A stretch of DNA of 64,000 nt, taken from contig NZ_CP114036.1 in the NCBI RefSeq assembly GCF_026898115.1, positions 2,790,001-2,854,000 of the forward strand. Reading direction: 5' to 3'. This DNA comes from Streptomyces sp. S465. Its GTDB lineage: Bacteria > Actinomycetota > Actinomycetes > Streptomycetales > Streptomycetaceae. Under the pieces are notes generated by a model. That model was not told the DNA's origin. It made no database searches and was given only the letters and a program-made list of their open reading frames with translations. The position numbers were made by a program, and so were the translations under genes. Shown here one piece after another: positions 17,704-25,314 of the stretch (positions are counted from its first letter, which is position 1; each line of letters begins with the position of its first letter).

Positions 17704-18066
17704 TCAATCGCAGGTCGCGGACGAGGAGATGCGTATGCCGGTGAGAACAAGATCACCAAGCCCGACGCTGACGCCAGGGGCGGCGCAGAAAACCACTCCG
17801 TCGGCGCTGCGCACGTAGACGACGTCGTCGTGCCGTGTGTTGACGAGGTACACGTGGGTCGGCCTGGACGGAAGGGGCTGATACTCCGAGGTGACGTCCT
17901 GGAACCGTCCGATAATGACCCCGTCTACGGCCCTATGGATGCACACGTACGGGTAGACGCAGGTGTCGGCGGGGGCGGCGGAGGCCGACGACGTACCAAA
18001 CGACAGCGTGGCTCCCAGCGCCGCTGCGGTACAGACGGCGCTCGCAATGGTTCGCGCGGTTCTCAT
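17704..18066 (-). CDS. Small secreted Cys-containing protein, paralog B
   Basis: Tandem paralog of the 17280-17663 product, 120 aa, with its own signal peptide (ASAVCTAAALGATLSFGTSSASAA). Shared blocks in the same order: CVYPYVCIHRAVDGVIIGRFQDVT, YQPLPSRPT, VNTRHDDVVYVRS, FCAAPG, and a terminal GIRISSSATC. ATG 18066 is chosen because gtggagggggac precedes it; an upstream GTG at 18078 is the ribosome site itself. The pair has diverged to perhaps half identity, so the duplication is not recent. Function unknown. Confidence 0.75.
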   Translation of the reverse strand: MRTARTIASAVCTAAALGATLSFGTSSASAAPADTCVYPYVCIHRAVDGVIIGRFQDVTSEYQPLPSRPTHVYLVNTRHDDVVYVRSADGVVFCAAPGVSVGLGDLVLTGIRISSSATCD

Positions 18067-18172
18067 GTCCCCCTCCACGTCGCCTTACGGCGATGCTCGG
18101 CAACAGTGGCTGGGACGCTAACCACTGAGCGGGGGATTCAGAAGCGTCAATCAGGACATCGCGCATCAATCG

Positions 18173-18210
18173 CCGAGCGGCCCTCGGAACACACCTCCTG
18201 GGCCGCTCGG
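18173..18210. terminator. Hairpin in the gap before efeO
   Basis: Perfect 11-bp arms ccgagcggccc / gggccgctcgg with a 16-nt loop. It lies between the secreted-paralog promoter and the micro-ORF and could end the micro-ORF transcript (minus strand). Confidence 0.5.
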
Positions 18211-18257
18211 CCGCAGGAGCCCTCCCAGCAACAGCCCGCGCACATAAGAGATGTGCG

Positions 18258-18320
18258 TCACATTTTTCCGCCCGCCTGCCGCATAAAATCGGCCAACTTG
18301 GCAAACGCTTTGCTTTCCAT
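18258..18320 (-). CDS. Candidate 20-aa micropeptide divergent from efeO
   Basis: Reading on the minus strand from ATG 18320 gives MESKAFAKLADFMRQAGGKM and TGA 18258. It has a strong ribosome site (aaggag, seven bases before ATG) and a hairpin (cgcacat-aagag-atgtgcg, 18239-18257) directly after the stop. The peptide is a short amphipathic helix candidate, net positive. The efeO iron box at 18367-18385 lies 47 bases from this start and 48 bases from the efeO start, so both could be iron-controlled. AAA/TTT codons are frequent compared with neighbours. No family is recognised; it may be a chance ORF. Confidence 0.45.
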   Translation of the reverse strand: MESKAFAKLADFMRQAGGKM

Positions 18321-18366
18321 GGAGAACTCCTTGACTTTACACAGGACTCACACAGGCAAGGCTCAG

Positions 18367-18385
18367 TTAAGTTAGGCCAGCCTTA
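18367..18385. promoter_or_regulatory. Iron box before efeO
   Basis: ttaagttaggccagcctta matches the DtxR/IdeR consensus ttaggttaggctaacctaa at 15 of 19 positions. It is centred almost equally between efeO and the divergent micro-ORF. Confidence 0.75.
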
Positions 18386-18432
18386 TCCGGCTGCCTTGCG
18401 TCCGCCCCGTCCTGATTCCGTCTGGAGCCCGT

Positions 18433-19566
18433 ATGCGAGCCGCTCGCACCTCCGTCGTCGTCGCCGTATCGGTCCTGACGACGATCACCGCCGTTGCCGG
18501 GTGCGCCCAGAAGTCCGACGCCAAGGGTGCGGGCGCCGTCCAGGTCACCGCGTCCGACAGCGCGTGCGAGGTCTCCAGGACCTCCTTCCCCGCCGGGCAT
18601 GTGAAGCTCTCGGTGGAGAACAAGGGCTCCAAGGTCACCGAGGTCTACGTCTACGCGCCGGGCGACCGGATCGTCACCGAGCGGGAGAACATCGGCCCCG
18701 GCACCCGCGCCTCGATCAACGCCGAAATCAAGGCCGGTTCGTACGAGATCGCCTGCAAGCCCGGGATGAAGGGCCACGGCATCCGCCAGAAGGTCTCCGC
18801 CACCGGCAAGGGCAAGCTGCCCCCGCGCGATCCGAAGCTGGACAAGGCGGTGGCCGCGTACCGGACGTACGTCCAGAAGCAGGCCGACGAGACGCTGCCC
18901 AAGGTCCGGACGTTCGCCGACGCGATCAAGAAGGACGACATCGAGGCCGCCAAGAAGGCGTACGCCCCCTCCCGCGTCGGCTGGGAGCGCACCGAGCCGG
19001 TCGCCGAGTCCTTCGGCGACATCGACCCCAAGGTCGATGTGCGCGCGGACGGCCTGGAGCAGGGCCAGAAGTGGACCGGCTGGCACCGGCTGGAGAAGTC
19101 GCTGTGGCAGACGAAGAAGATCACCGCGGCCGACCACGCCCTCGCCGACCAGCTGGTCGAGGACCTGAAGGACTGGCAGAAGCGCGTCGGCACCGCCGAC
19201 ATCACCCCCACCGGCATGGCCAACGGCGCCAAGGAGCTGCTGGACGAGGTGCAGACCGGCAAGGTCACCGGTGAGGAGGAGCGCTACAGCCACACCGACC
19301 TGGTGGACTTCGAGGGCAACGTCGAGGGCGCCAAGACCTCGTACACGCTGCTCAAGCCGGTGGTGTCCGAAAACGACCCGGCGCTGGCCAAGGAGCTGGA
19401 CAAGCAGTTCGCGGCCGTCGGGAAGCTGCTGGACGGCTACCGCGAGGGCGATGGCTTCGTGTCCTACGACACCGTCTCCACCTCCCGGCGCAAGGAGTTG
19501 TCCGACGCGGTCAACGCGCTGGCCGAACCGCTCTCGCGGCTCGCCGCCGCCGTGGTCACCAAGTGA
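18433..19566 (+). CDS. efeO: EfeO-type iron uptake lipoprotein (cupredoxin plus M75)
   Basis: Periplasm-side component of the Efe ferrous/heme-iron uptake system, 377 aa. Signal ends in lipobox TAVAGC, so it is membrane-anchored. An N-terminal cupredoxin-like domain (about 40-130, with CEVSRTSFPAGHVKLSVENKG and IACKPGMKGHG) is followed by an imelysin-like M75 domain with the HxxE motif in GWHRLEKSLW. Start ATG 18433. First gene of efeO-efeB-efeU, next gene 11 bases away, behind an iron box. Confidence 0.93.
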   Translation: MRAARTSVVVAVSVLTTITAVAGCAQKSDAKGAGAVQVTASDSACEVSRTSFPAGHVKLSVENKGSKVTEVYVYAPGDRIVTERENIGPGTRASINAEIKAGSYEIACKPGMKGHGIRQKVSATGKGKLPPRDPKLDKAVAAYRTYVQKQADETLPKVRTFADAIKKDDIEAAKKAYAPSRVGWERTEPVAESFGDIDPKVDVRADGLEQGQKWTGWHRLEKSLWQTKKITAADHALADQLVEDLKDWQKRVGTADITPTGMANGAKELLDEVQTGKVTGEEERYSHTDLVDFEGNVEGAKTSYTLLKPVVSENDPALAKELDKQFAAVGKLLDGYREGDGFVSYDTVSTSRRKELSDAVNALAEPLSRLAAAVVTK

Positions 19567-19577
19567 GGGAGCCGGGC

Positions 19578-20837
19578 ATGACGGACGACGCCGGCACGTC
19601 TCCCTCCCGCCGGGCGCTGCTCGGCTGGGGCGGCGCCGGGCTCGCGCTCGGCGCCGCGGCCGCCGGAGGCGCGGCGGCCGCGCTGAGCGGCGGTACGGAC
19701 GAGACCGGGGCGGCCGCCGGCAGCGGCGCCGCGGTGCCCTTCCACGGGGCGCACCAGGCGGGGATCGCCACCCCGGTGCAGGACCGGCTGCACTTCGCCG
19801 CGTTCGACGTCACCACCGACGACCGCGCCGAGCTGATCGCGCTGCTGAAGGAGTGGACGAAGGCGGCGGCCCGGATGACCCAGGGGCACCCGGTCGGCGG
19901 CGGCGCGGTCAGCGATCTGGTGGAGGCCCCGCCGGACGACACCGGCGAGGCGCTCGGCCTCCCGGCGTCCCGGCTCACCCTCACCATCGGCTTCGGACCC
20001 ACGCTGTTCCGGGACAAGAAGGGCAAGGACCGCTTCGGTATCGCCGACCGCCGTCCCGAGGCGCTGATCGACCTGCCCGCGTTCCCCGGCGACAACCTCG
20101 AGGCGGCGCGCAGCGACGGCGATCTGTGTGTGCAGGCGTGCGCGGACGATCCGCAGGTGGCCGTGCACGCCATCCGCAATCTGGCCCGGATCGGCATGGG
20201 CCGGGTGGCCATCCGCTGGTCGCAGCTGGGCTTCGGCAAGACGTCCTCGACCACGCCGGACGCGCAGACCCCGCGCAACATGCTGGGCTTCAAGGACGGC
20301 ACCCGGAACATCGCGGGCACCGACACCGCCGCGCTGGACCAGCACGTGTGGGTGAGCGAGAAGGCGGGTCCGGCGTGGCTGGCGGGCGGGTCGTACCTGG
20401 TGGCGCGCCGTATCCGGATGCACATCGAGACCTGGGACCGTACCTCGCTGAAGGAGCAGGAGGACGTCTTCGGCCGGGACAAGGGCGAGGGCGCGCCGCA
20501 GGGCAAGCAGCACGAGCACGACGAGCCGGACCTGAGGGCGATGCTGCCCACCGCGCACGTCCGGCTGGCGCATCCGGACTCCAACGGCGGGGCGCGCATC
20601 CTGCGCCGCGGCTACTCCTTCACCGACGGCACCGACGGGCTGGGGCGGCTGGACGCGGGGCTGTTCTTCCTCGCCTACCAGCACGACGTACGGGACGGGT
20701 TCGTGCCCGTGCAGCGGCGCCTGGCCCGCTCCGACGCCCTCAACGAATACATCCAGCACGTGGGTTCGGCGCTCTTCGCCATCCCGCCGGGCGTCCGGGA
20801 CGCGGACGACTGGTGGGGCAGGGCGCTGTTCTCCTGA
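19578..20837 (+). CDS. efeB: EfeB, Tat-exported DyP-type heme peroxidase
   Basis: DyP-family peroxidase / deferrochelatase of the Efe system, 419 aa. Twin-arginine signal SRRALLGWGGAGLALG followed by an Ala/Gly hydrophobic run. The family GxxDG motif is GFKDGTRN, proximal His is in RLAHPDSNG, distal Arg in ARRIRMHIETWDR. ATG 19578 has gaggga eight bases upstream; an earlier GTG 19563 overlapping the efeO stop is also possible. In the Efe model it handles heme or ferrous iron before FTR1-type transport. Confidence 0.94.
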   Translation: MTDDAGTSPSRRALLGWGGAGLALGAAAAGGAAAALSGGTDETGAAAGSGAAVPFHGAHQAGIATPVQDRLHFAAFDVTTDDRAELIALLKEWTKAAARMTQGHPVGGGAVSDLVEAPPDDTGEALGLPASRLTLTIGFGPTLFRDKKGKDRFGIADRRPEALIDLPAFPGDNLEAARSDGDLCVQACADDPQVAVHAIRNLARIGMGRVAIRWSQLGFGKTSSTTPDAQTPRNMLGFKDGTRNIAGTDTAALDQHVWVSEKAGPAWLAGGSYLVARRIRMHIETWDRTSLKEQEDVFGRDKGEGAPQGKQHEHDEPDLRAMLPTAHVRLAHPDSNGGARILRRGYSFTDGTDGLGRLDAGLFFLAYQHDVRDGFVPVQRRLARSDALNEYIQHVGSALFAIPPGVRDADDWWGRALFS

Positions 20838-20912
20838 CGGACTCCGGACCGACTCCGGACCGACTCCGGACCGACTCCGGACCGACTCCGGACAGGCTCC
20901 GGACGGCTCCCT
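20838..20912. repeat. 11-bp tandem repeat between efeB and efeU
   Basis: About six copies of ggaccgactcc, directly after the efeB stop, with two degenerate copies at the end. It fills most of the 110-bp gap; the efeU ribosome site (gaaaggaagg) follows. Confidence 0.9.
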
Positions 20913-20947
20913 GACCGGAACGGATCCTCGAAAGGAAGGCGAACCTC

Positions 20948-21925
20948 GTGTTCGGCAACTACCTGATCGGTCTGCGCGAAGGGCTCGAAGCCAGCCTGGT
21001 CGTCTGCATCCTGGTCGCCTACCTGGTCAAGACCGGGCGCCGGGACGCGCTGCGCCCGGTGTGGCTCGGCATCGCCGCCGCGGTGATTTTGAGCATGTCC
21101 TTCGGCGCGGCGCTGGAGTTCGGCTCCCAGGAGCTGACCTTCGAGGCGCAGGAGGCGCTGGGCGGCTCGCTGTCGATCGTCTCGGTCGGTCTGGTGACCT
21201 GGATGGTCTTCTGGATGCGGCGCACCGCCCGCCATCTGCGGTCCGAGCTGCACAGCAAGCTGGACGCGGCGCTGGCGATGGGCACCGGGGCGCTGGTGGC
21301 CACCGCCTTCCTCGCGGTGGGCCGGGAGGGCCTGGAGACCGCGCTGTTCGTGTGGACGGCGGTGCGGGCGAGCAACGACGGTACGGCGGACCCGCTGATC
21401 GGTGTGGTGCTGGGCCTGGTCACCGCGGTGGCGCTGGGCTGGCTGTTCTACCGGGGCGCGCTCCGGATCAACCTGTCGAGGTTCTTCACCTGGACCGGCG
21501 CGATGCTGGTCGTGGTGGCGGCGGGGGTGCTCGCGTACGGCTTCCACGATCTCCAGGAGGCGGACTGGCTCCCCGGGCTGCACTCGACGGCGTTCGACAT
21601 CAGCTCGACCATCCCGCCCGACTCCTGGTACGGCACGCTGCTCAAGGGCGTCTTCAACTTCCAGCCGGACCCGACCGAGCTTCAGCTGTGGATGTGGGCG
21701 CTCTATCTGGTCCCCACGCTCGCGCTGTTCCTGCGCCCCGGTAGGGTGTCGCCGTCCACAGCAGCCCCCAGGAACCGGGAGCCGGAGCCCCATGACACGC
21801 AGGTCGCCCCGTCGACAGTTCGCAGTTCCGACCGCAGCGGTGGTACTGACGCTGGGGATGACGCTGACGGGGTGCATGACGGTGCACGGGGAGCGGGAGA
21901 ACATCCCGTCGGTGGACAAGGCTGA
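20948..21925 (+). CDS. efeU: EfeU, FTR1-family iron permease
   Basis: Iron permease of the oxidase-dependent FTR1 family, 325 aa, about seven membrane helices. Two REGLE iron motifs are present (LREGLEASL and GREGLETAL), placed in helices 1 and 4 as in the family. Start GTG 20948, with gaaaggaagg upstream. The membrane part ends near residue 268 (ALYLVPTLALFLRPG); the remaining 55 residues are a polar tail that runs 134 bases into the next gene in another frame. Takes iron processed by EfeO and EfeB into the cytosol. Confidence 0.92.
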   Translation: MFGNYLIGLREGLEASLVVCILVAYLVKTGRRDALRPVWLGIAAAVILSMSFGAALEFGSQELTFEAQEALGGSLSIVSVGLVTWMVFWMRRTARHLRSELHSKLDAALAMGTGALVATAFLAVGREGLETALFVWTAVRASNDGTADPLIGVVLGLVTAVALGWLFYRGALRINLSRFFTWTGAMLVVVAAGVLAYGFHDLQEADWLPGLHSTAFDISSTIPPDSWYGTLLKGVFNFQPDPTELQLWMWALYLVPTLALFLRPGRVSPSTAAPRNREPEPHDTQVAPSTVRSSDRSGGTDAGDDADGVHDGARGAGEHPVGGQG

Positions 21926-22781
21926 GGCGCCCAAGGCCCTCAAGCGGTTCCTCGACACGTACAACGAGGCGTACCGGGAGCTGGATCCGTCGCTGGCGAG
22001 CCAGGTGGAGACGGGCCCGCTGGGGGCGATCAGCACGGCCGACCTCAAGGCCCAGCACGCGGGCTCCCCCGGCGGCAACCCCACGTACTCGCCGCTGAAG
22101 CTGTCCGACGCGACGTTCCACATCCCCAAGCAGGTGGGCTGGCCGAAGTTCTTCGTCGCGGACACCGACAGCAACCGCGACGACAACCGCTGGCTGTTCG
22201 TCTTCACCCGGGACGGCGCCGACGAGCCGTGGAAGGCCGCGTATCTGTCGATCCTCAGCCAGGACGAGGTGCCGGACGTCGCGACCGACGAGGACGGCTG
22301 GGCCAAACCGGTCCCGGCGGCGGGTCCGGCCCCGAAGCTGGCGGCCCGGCCGGACGAGCTGAGCGCGGAGTACACCGACTACCTGATGACGGGCAAGGGC
22401 GCGGTCTTCGCCGACGGCCAGTCGACCTCACGGCTCCGGGACGCGCGGAAGAAGTACCTGCGCACCCCGAAGTTCTGGACGGAGTACATCGACACCCCGG
22501 CGCAGGGCGACCAGTACGCCCCGGTGGGGCTGCGCACCTCGGACGGCGGGGCGATCGTGTTCTTCGCCTCGCACCACCGGCAGAAGCAGACCATGGCCAA
22601 GGGCTACCGGCCCAACCCCGATCCGCAGATCAAGGCGCTGATGACCGGGGAGGCGAAGAAGGCGGTGACGCTGACCAGGGTCGCCGAGTCGGCGGTGCGG
22701 GTCCCGGCCAAGGACGCGGCGGATCCGCAGGTGGTCTTCCTCAACCGCCTGGAGGGTGTGACCGCCGCCAAGGGCGAATGA
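21792..22781 (+). CDS. Secreted lipoprotein downstream of efeU
   Basis: Unnamed 329-aa lipoprotein: Arg-rich start, hydrophobic core and lipobox in LGMTLTGC. The mature protein is soluble and begins KALKRFLDTYNEAYRELDPSLASQVETG, with mixed alpha/beta text such as WLFVFTRDGADEPWKAAYLSIL and ending VVFLNRLEGVTAAKGE. ATG 21792 has gggagccggag in front. It overlaps the end of efeU by 134 bases, suggesting co-expression with the iron operon, but a role in iron uptake is only an inference from position. Confidence 0.85.
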   Translation: MTRRSPRRQFAVPTAAVVLTLGMTLTGCMTVHGERENIPSVDKAEAPKALKRFLDTYNEAYRELDPSLASQVETGPLGAISTADLKAQHAGSPGGNPTYSPLKLSDATFHIPKQVGWPKFFVADTDSNRDDNRWLFVFTRDGADEPWKAAYLSILSQDEVPDVATDEDGWAKPVPAAGPAPKLAARPDELSAEYTDYLMTGKGAVFADGQSTSRLRDARKKYLRTPKFWTEYIDTPAQGDQYAPVGLRTSDGGAIVFFASHHRQKQTMAKGYRPNPDPQIKALMTGEAKKAVTLTRVAESAVRVPAKDAADPQVVFLNRLEGVTAAKGE

Positions 22782-22794
22782 TCCGGTTCCGGGG

Positions 22795-22882
22795 CGCTAC
22801 CGCCCCAGCGGCGCTACCGCCCTATCGACGTCATCGCCCTGTCGGCACTATCGCCCTGTCGGCGCTATCGCCCTATCGGCCA
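22795..22882. repeat. 17-bp tandem repeat at convergent gene ends
   Basis: About five degenerate copies of ctatcgccctgtcggca. The right end enters the last codons of the minus-strand gene that ends at 22865, so the repeat helps set its C-terminus. Confidence 0.8.
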
Positions 22883-23602
22883 GGCGGCCGAGTCGTGGTC
22901 CTGGTCCTCGCCCGCGAACTGGGCACACGCGTCGGTGAGCGACTCCAGCAGGGTCAGGGGGTCGGGCAGCGGCCGCTCCGGGCCGAGCAGCCAGCCCACA
23001 TGGCCGTCGCCGGGCAGCCGCGCGGGCGGTACCAGCACATAGCTGCCCCGGCAGTGCCAGCGCAGCCCCGGGTGCTCGTCCATGGTCTCGGGATGGCAGT
23101 CCAGCTCACACGGCCACCACTCGTCCTCGTCGTCGGGAGTGCCCCGGGTGGCGGTGAAGAACAGCATCCGGCCCTGCTGGAGATCGCCGCTGCTGGTGGC
23201 CACCGGCCCGACCTCGACCTCGGCCGTGCCCAGCCGCTCCAGGGCCAGCCGCCCGGCGTCCGCGGGCACGTCCAGCACATCGTGGACGATGCCGGTGGCG
23301 GTGATGAAGTTGGCCTGCGGATCGGCCCGCAGCCACTGCGCGACCCGGTCCGGATCGGTGGTCGCCTGCGTCTGCCAGGCGAACGAGACGGGGTGGCGGG
23401 CGGGGGTGGGACAGCCGATGCGGTCACAGGAACAGCCGTAACCGGAGGGGTGGGCGGCCGGTGCGAGCGGGAATCCCGCCGCGGCGGCGGCCAGCAGCAG
23501 GTCCTCGCGGACGCCGCCGGCGCCCGCTCCCGTGTCCTTGTCGCCGCCCGCTTGGCTCCTCGGCCGACGCAGCCACTGGGAGAACCTGCCCTTGCGTTCC
23601 AT
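22865..23602 (-). CDS. Stand-alone protein resembling bifunctional primase/polymerase N-domain
   Basis: 245-aa protein with the look of the bifunctional DNA primase/polymerase N-terminal family (PF09250-like): LLLAAAAAGFPLAPAAH, GCSCDRIGCPTPARHPV (Cys cluster), TTDPDRVAQWLRADPQANFITATG and DVLDVPADAGRLALERL. The polymerase DxD motif is not clearly present and no helicase domain follows, so activity is doubtful. Such short stand-alone copies are common in Streptomyces chromosomes by my recollection. ATG 23602 begins MERKGRFSQWLRRPRS. Convergent with the iron operon. Confidence 0.7.
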   Translation of the reverse strand: MERKGRFSQWLRRPRSQAGGDKDTGAGAGGVREDLLLAAAAAGFPLAPAAHPSGYGCSCDRIGCPTPARHPVSFAWQTQATTDPDRVAQWLRADPQANFITATGIVHDVLDVPADAGRLALERLGTAEVEVGPVATSSGDLQQGRMLFFTATRGTPDDEDEWWPCELDCHPETMDEHPGLRWHCRGSYVLVPPARLPGDGHVGWLLGPERPLPDPLTLLESLTDACAQFAGEDQDHDSAAWPIGR

Positions 23603-23758
23603 CTACCGCCTCGCTTCACCGCCGGCCCGGCGGTACCGCCGGTACCCGATCAATGCTGCCACCATCCTGCTCCCGAAGTGGCCGGTGTCCGCATCCGGGG
23701 TACGGAAGAGCACCCCGACCGGGTGCGGATAGCAGGGCATATCGGGCGTCCCGCCCCT

Positions 23759-23764
23759 AGCGTT
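23759..23764 (+). promoter_or_regulatory. Probable -10 element of GDPD gene (leaderless)
   Basis: TAGCGT ends 6 bases before ATG 23771, and there is no ribosome site. Confidence 0.4.
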
Positions 23765-23770
23765 CCGTTT

Positions 23771-24685
23771 ATGTTCAGCAGGCACGTATCGATCGCGGTC
23801 GCGGTTCTCGGCCTCTCCATACCGGCGGCCGTCGCGGCCCACCCCTCCACCCACCCCGCCGCCCGGCCGTCCGCCCGACGCCTCACACCCCCGGTCGCGG
23901 AACCGACGCGCCTCAGGCCCGCGCTCATCGTGCCCCCGGCCGGACAGCCCGCCGTCACCTACACGGCACACCGCGGCGGCGCCCTGGAAGTACCCGAGAA
24001 CAGCATGTCCGGGCTGGCCGCCGCCTTCCGCCGGCACGACGCCCAGGTCCTCGACTTCGACACCCGCATGCTGCGGGACGGCACGCTCGTGGTGATGCAC
24101 GACGCGACGCTGGACCGCACCACCGACCGGACCGGGCCGGTACGGGACCTGACCGCCGCCCAGTGGCGGACGGTCCGGCTGCGCCCCGCCGCCTCGCTGC
24201 GCGGCCACTGGCGGCCCGAGCGGCCGCCGACGGTCGCCGAGGCGCTGGACCGGTTCGGCGGCCGGATCACCCTGATGGTGGAGGCCAAGGACCCGGAGAG
24301 TCTGCCGCGGCTGGCCACGATGATCCGCGACCGCGGACTGGTCCACTCCGTCTACGTCAACACCAACCGCCCCGAAGTGGCCCGCGAGGCGCACCGCGCG
24401 GGACTGCTGACCCAGTTGTGGCGGTCCGCCCGGCAGCTGCGCACCGACACCCCGCGCGACTGGCGCGGCACCGTCGATCTGCTGGACGTCGACTACCGGG
24501 CGCGGGACACCGATGTACGGCGGGCCGTCGCCTCCGGCATACCCCGGGTGTGGGCGCACACCGTGGACACCCCGGCCCAGCGGGACCGAATGCTGCGGCT
24601 GGGCTGCGACGGCATCATCACGGACGCGCCGGCCCGACTGGCCGCCACACCCATACGGCCGGCACGGGCGCGGGGCGGGGACTGA
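23771..24685 (+). CDS. Secreted glycerophosphodiester phosphodiesterase
   Basis: Hydrolyses glycerophosphodiesters to an alcohol plus glycerol-3-phosphate; 304 aa, GDPD fold. Signal peptide (VSIAVAVLGLSIPAAVAAHP), a Pro-rich spacer, then catalytic blocks TAHRGGALEVPENS (His and Glu), DFDTRMLRDGTLVVMHDATLDRTTDRTG (second His) and LMVEAKDPES. Ends GCDGIITDAPARLAATP, as in the family. Start ATG 23771, probably leaderless. Phosphate scavenging is the likely role. Confidence 0.92.
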   Translation: MFSRHVSIAVAVLGLSIPAAVAAHPSTHPAARPSARRLTPPVAEPTRLRPALIVPPAGQPAVTYTAHRGGALEVPENSMSGLAAAFRRHDAQVLDFDTRMLRDGTLVVMHDATLDRTTDRTGPVRDLTAAQWRTVRLRPAASLRGHWRPERPPTVAEALDRFGGRITLMVEAKDPESLPRLATMIRDRGLVHSVYVNTNRPEVAREAHRAGLLTQLWRSARQLRTDTPRDWRGTVDLLDVDYRARDTDVRRAVASGIPRVWAHTVDTPAQRDRMLRLGCDGIITDAPARLAATPIRPARARGGD

Positions 24686-24894
24686 GGCCCCGCAGAGCCG
24701 TGACGCGACGCAGAGCCGTGACTGGCGCTGCCGCAGGGCCATGACGACCGGCCCAAGGCGTCCGCGTACGCGTCCGCCGCCGGTGGCCCGCCCCGGCCCG
24801 CCCTGCGGGGCTCCCGCTCGTCGAGCACCACCAGGGCGTCGAGCAGGACGCGGCCTCGGCGGGCCACCAGCGGCAGACGGTCCGCTCCCCGACC

Positions 24895-25265
24895 CCGGCG
24901 CGGTCGACGGCCCGGCACGGGCGGCGCCCCGGCGCCGACGGCAGCCCGGCACCGGCGGCAGCCCGGCACGGGCGACGACGACCCAGCGCGGGCGACGACC
25001 CGGCGCGGGCGACAGCCCGGCACCGGCGGCAGCCCGGCACGGGCGACGACGACCCAGCGCGGGCGACGACCCGGCGCGGGCGACAGCCCGGCGCCGACGG
25101 CAGCCCGGCACGGGCGACGACGACCCAGCGCGGGCGACGACCCGGCGCGGGCGACAGCCCGGCGCAGACGACGACCCAGCAGGAGGCAGCGCCCCGGCAC
25201 GGGCGACGACCCAGCACAGGCGTGCAGCCCAGCGCAAGCGGCAGCCCAGCGCGGACGGCAGCCCG
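24895..25265. repeat. 17-bp GC-rich minisatellite in the GDPD-rsm22 gap
   Basis: About 20 copies of a 17-bp unit with variants cccggcgcgggcgacag, cccggcaccggcggcag and cccagcgcgggcgacga; some copies have 3 extra bases. The 630-bp gap 24686-25314 otherwise holds no gene; long open frames on both strands there are repeat artefacts. Confidence 0.9.
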
Positions 25266-25301
25266 GCACGAGGCAGCGGAAGGCGGCTCCCTTCCGGCCG
25301 G

Positions 25302-25307
25302 TAGAAT
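25302..25307 (+). promoter_or_regulatory. Probable -10 element of rsm22-like gene (leaderless)
   Basis: TAGAAT ends 7 bases before ATG 25315; no ribosome site is present. Confidence 0.45.
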
Positions 25308-25314
25308 CCAGCGA

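Noticed and set aside
24895..25265. Possible CRISPR array
   Set aside because: Contiguous 17-bp units without unique spacers and no cas genes in the window.
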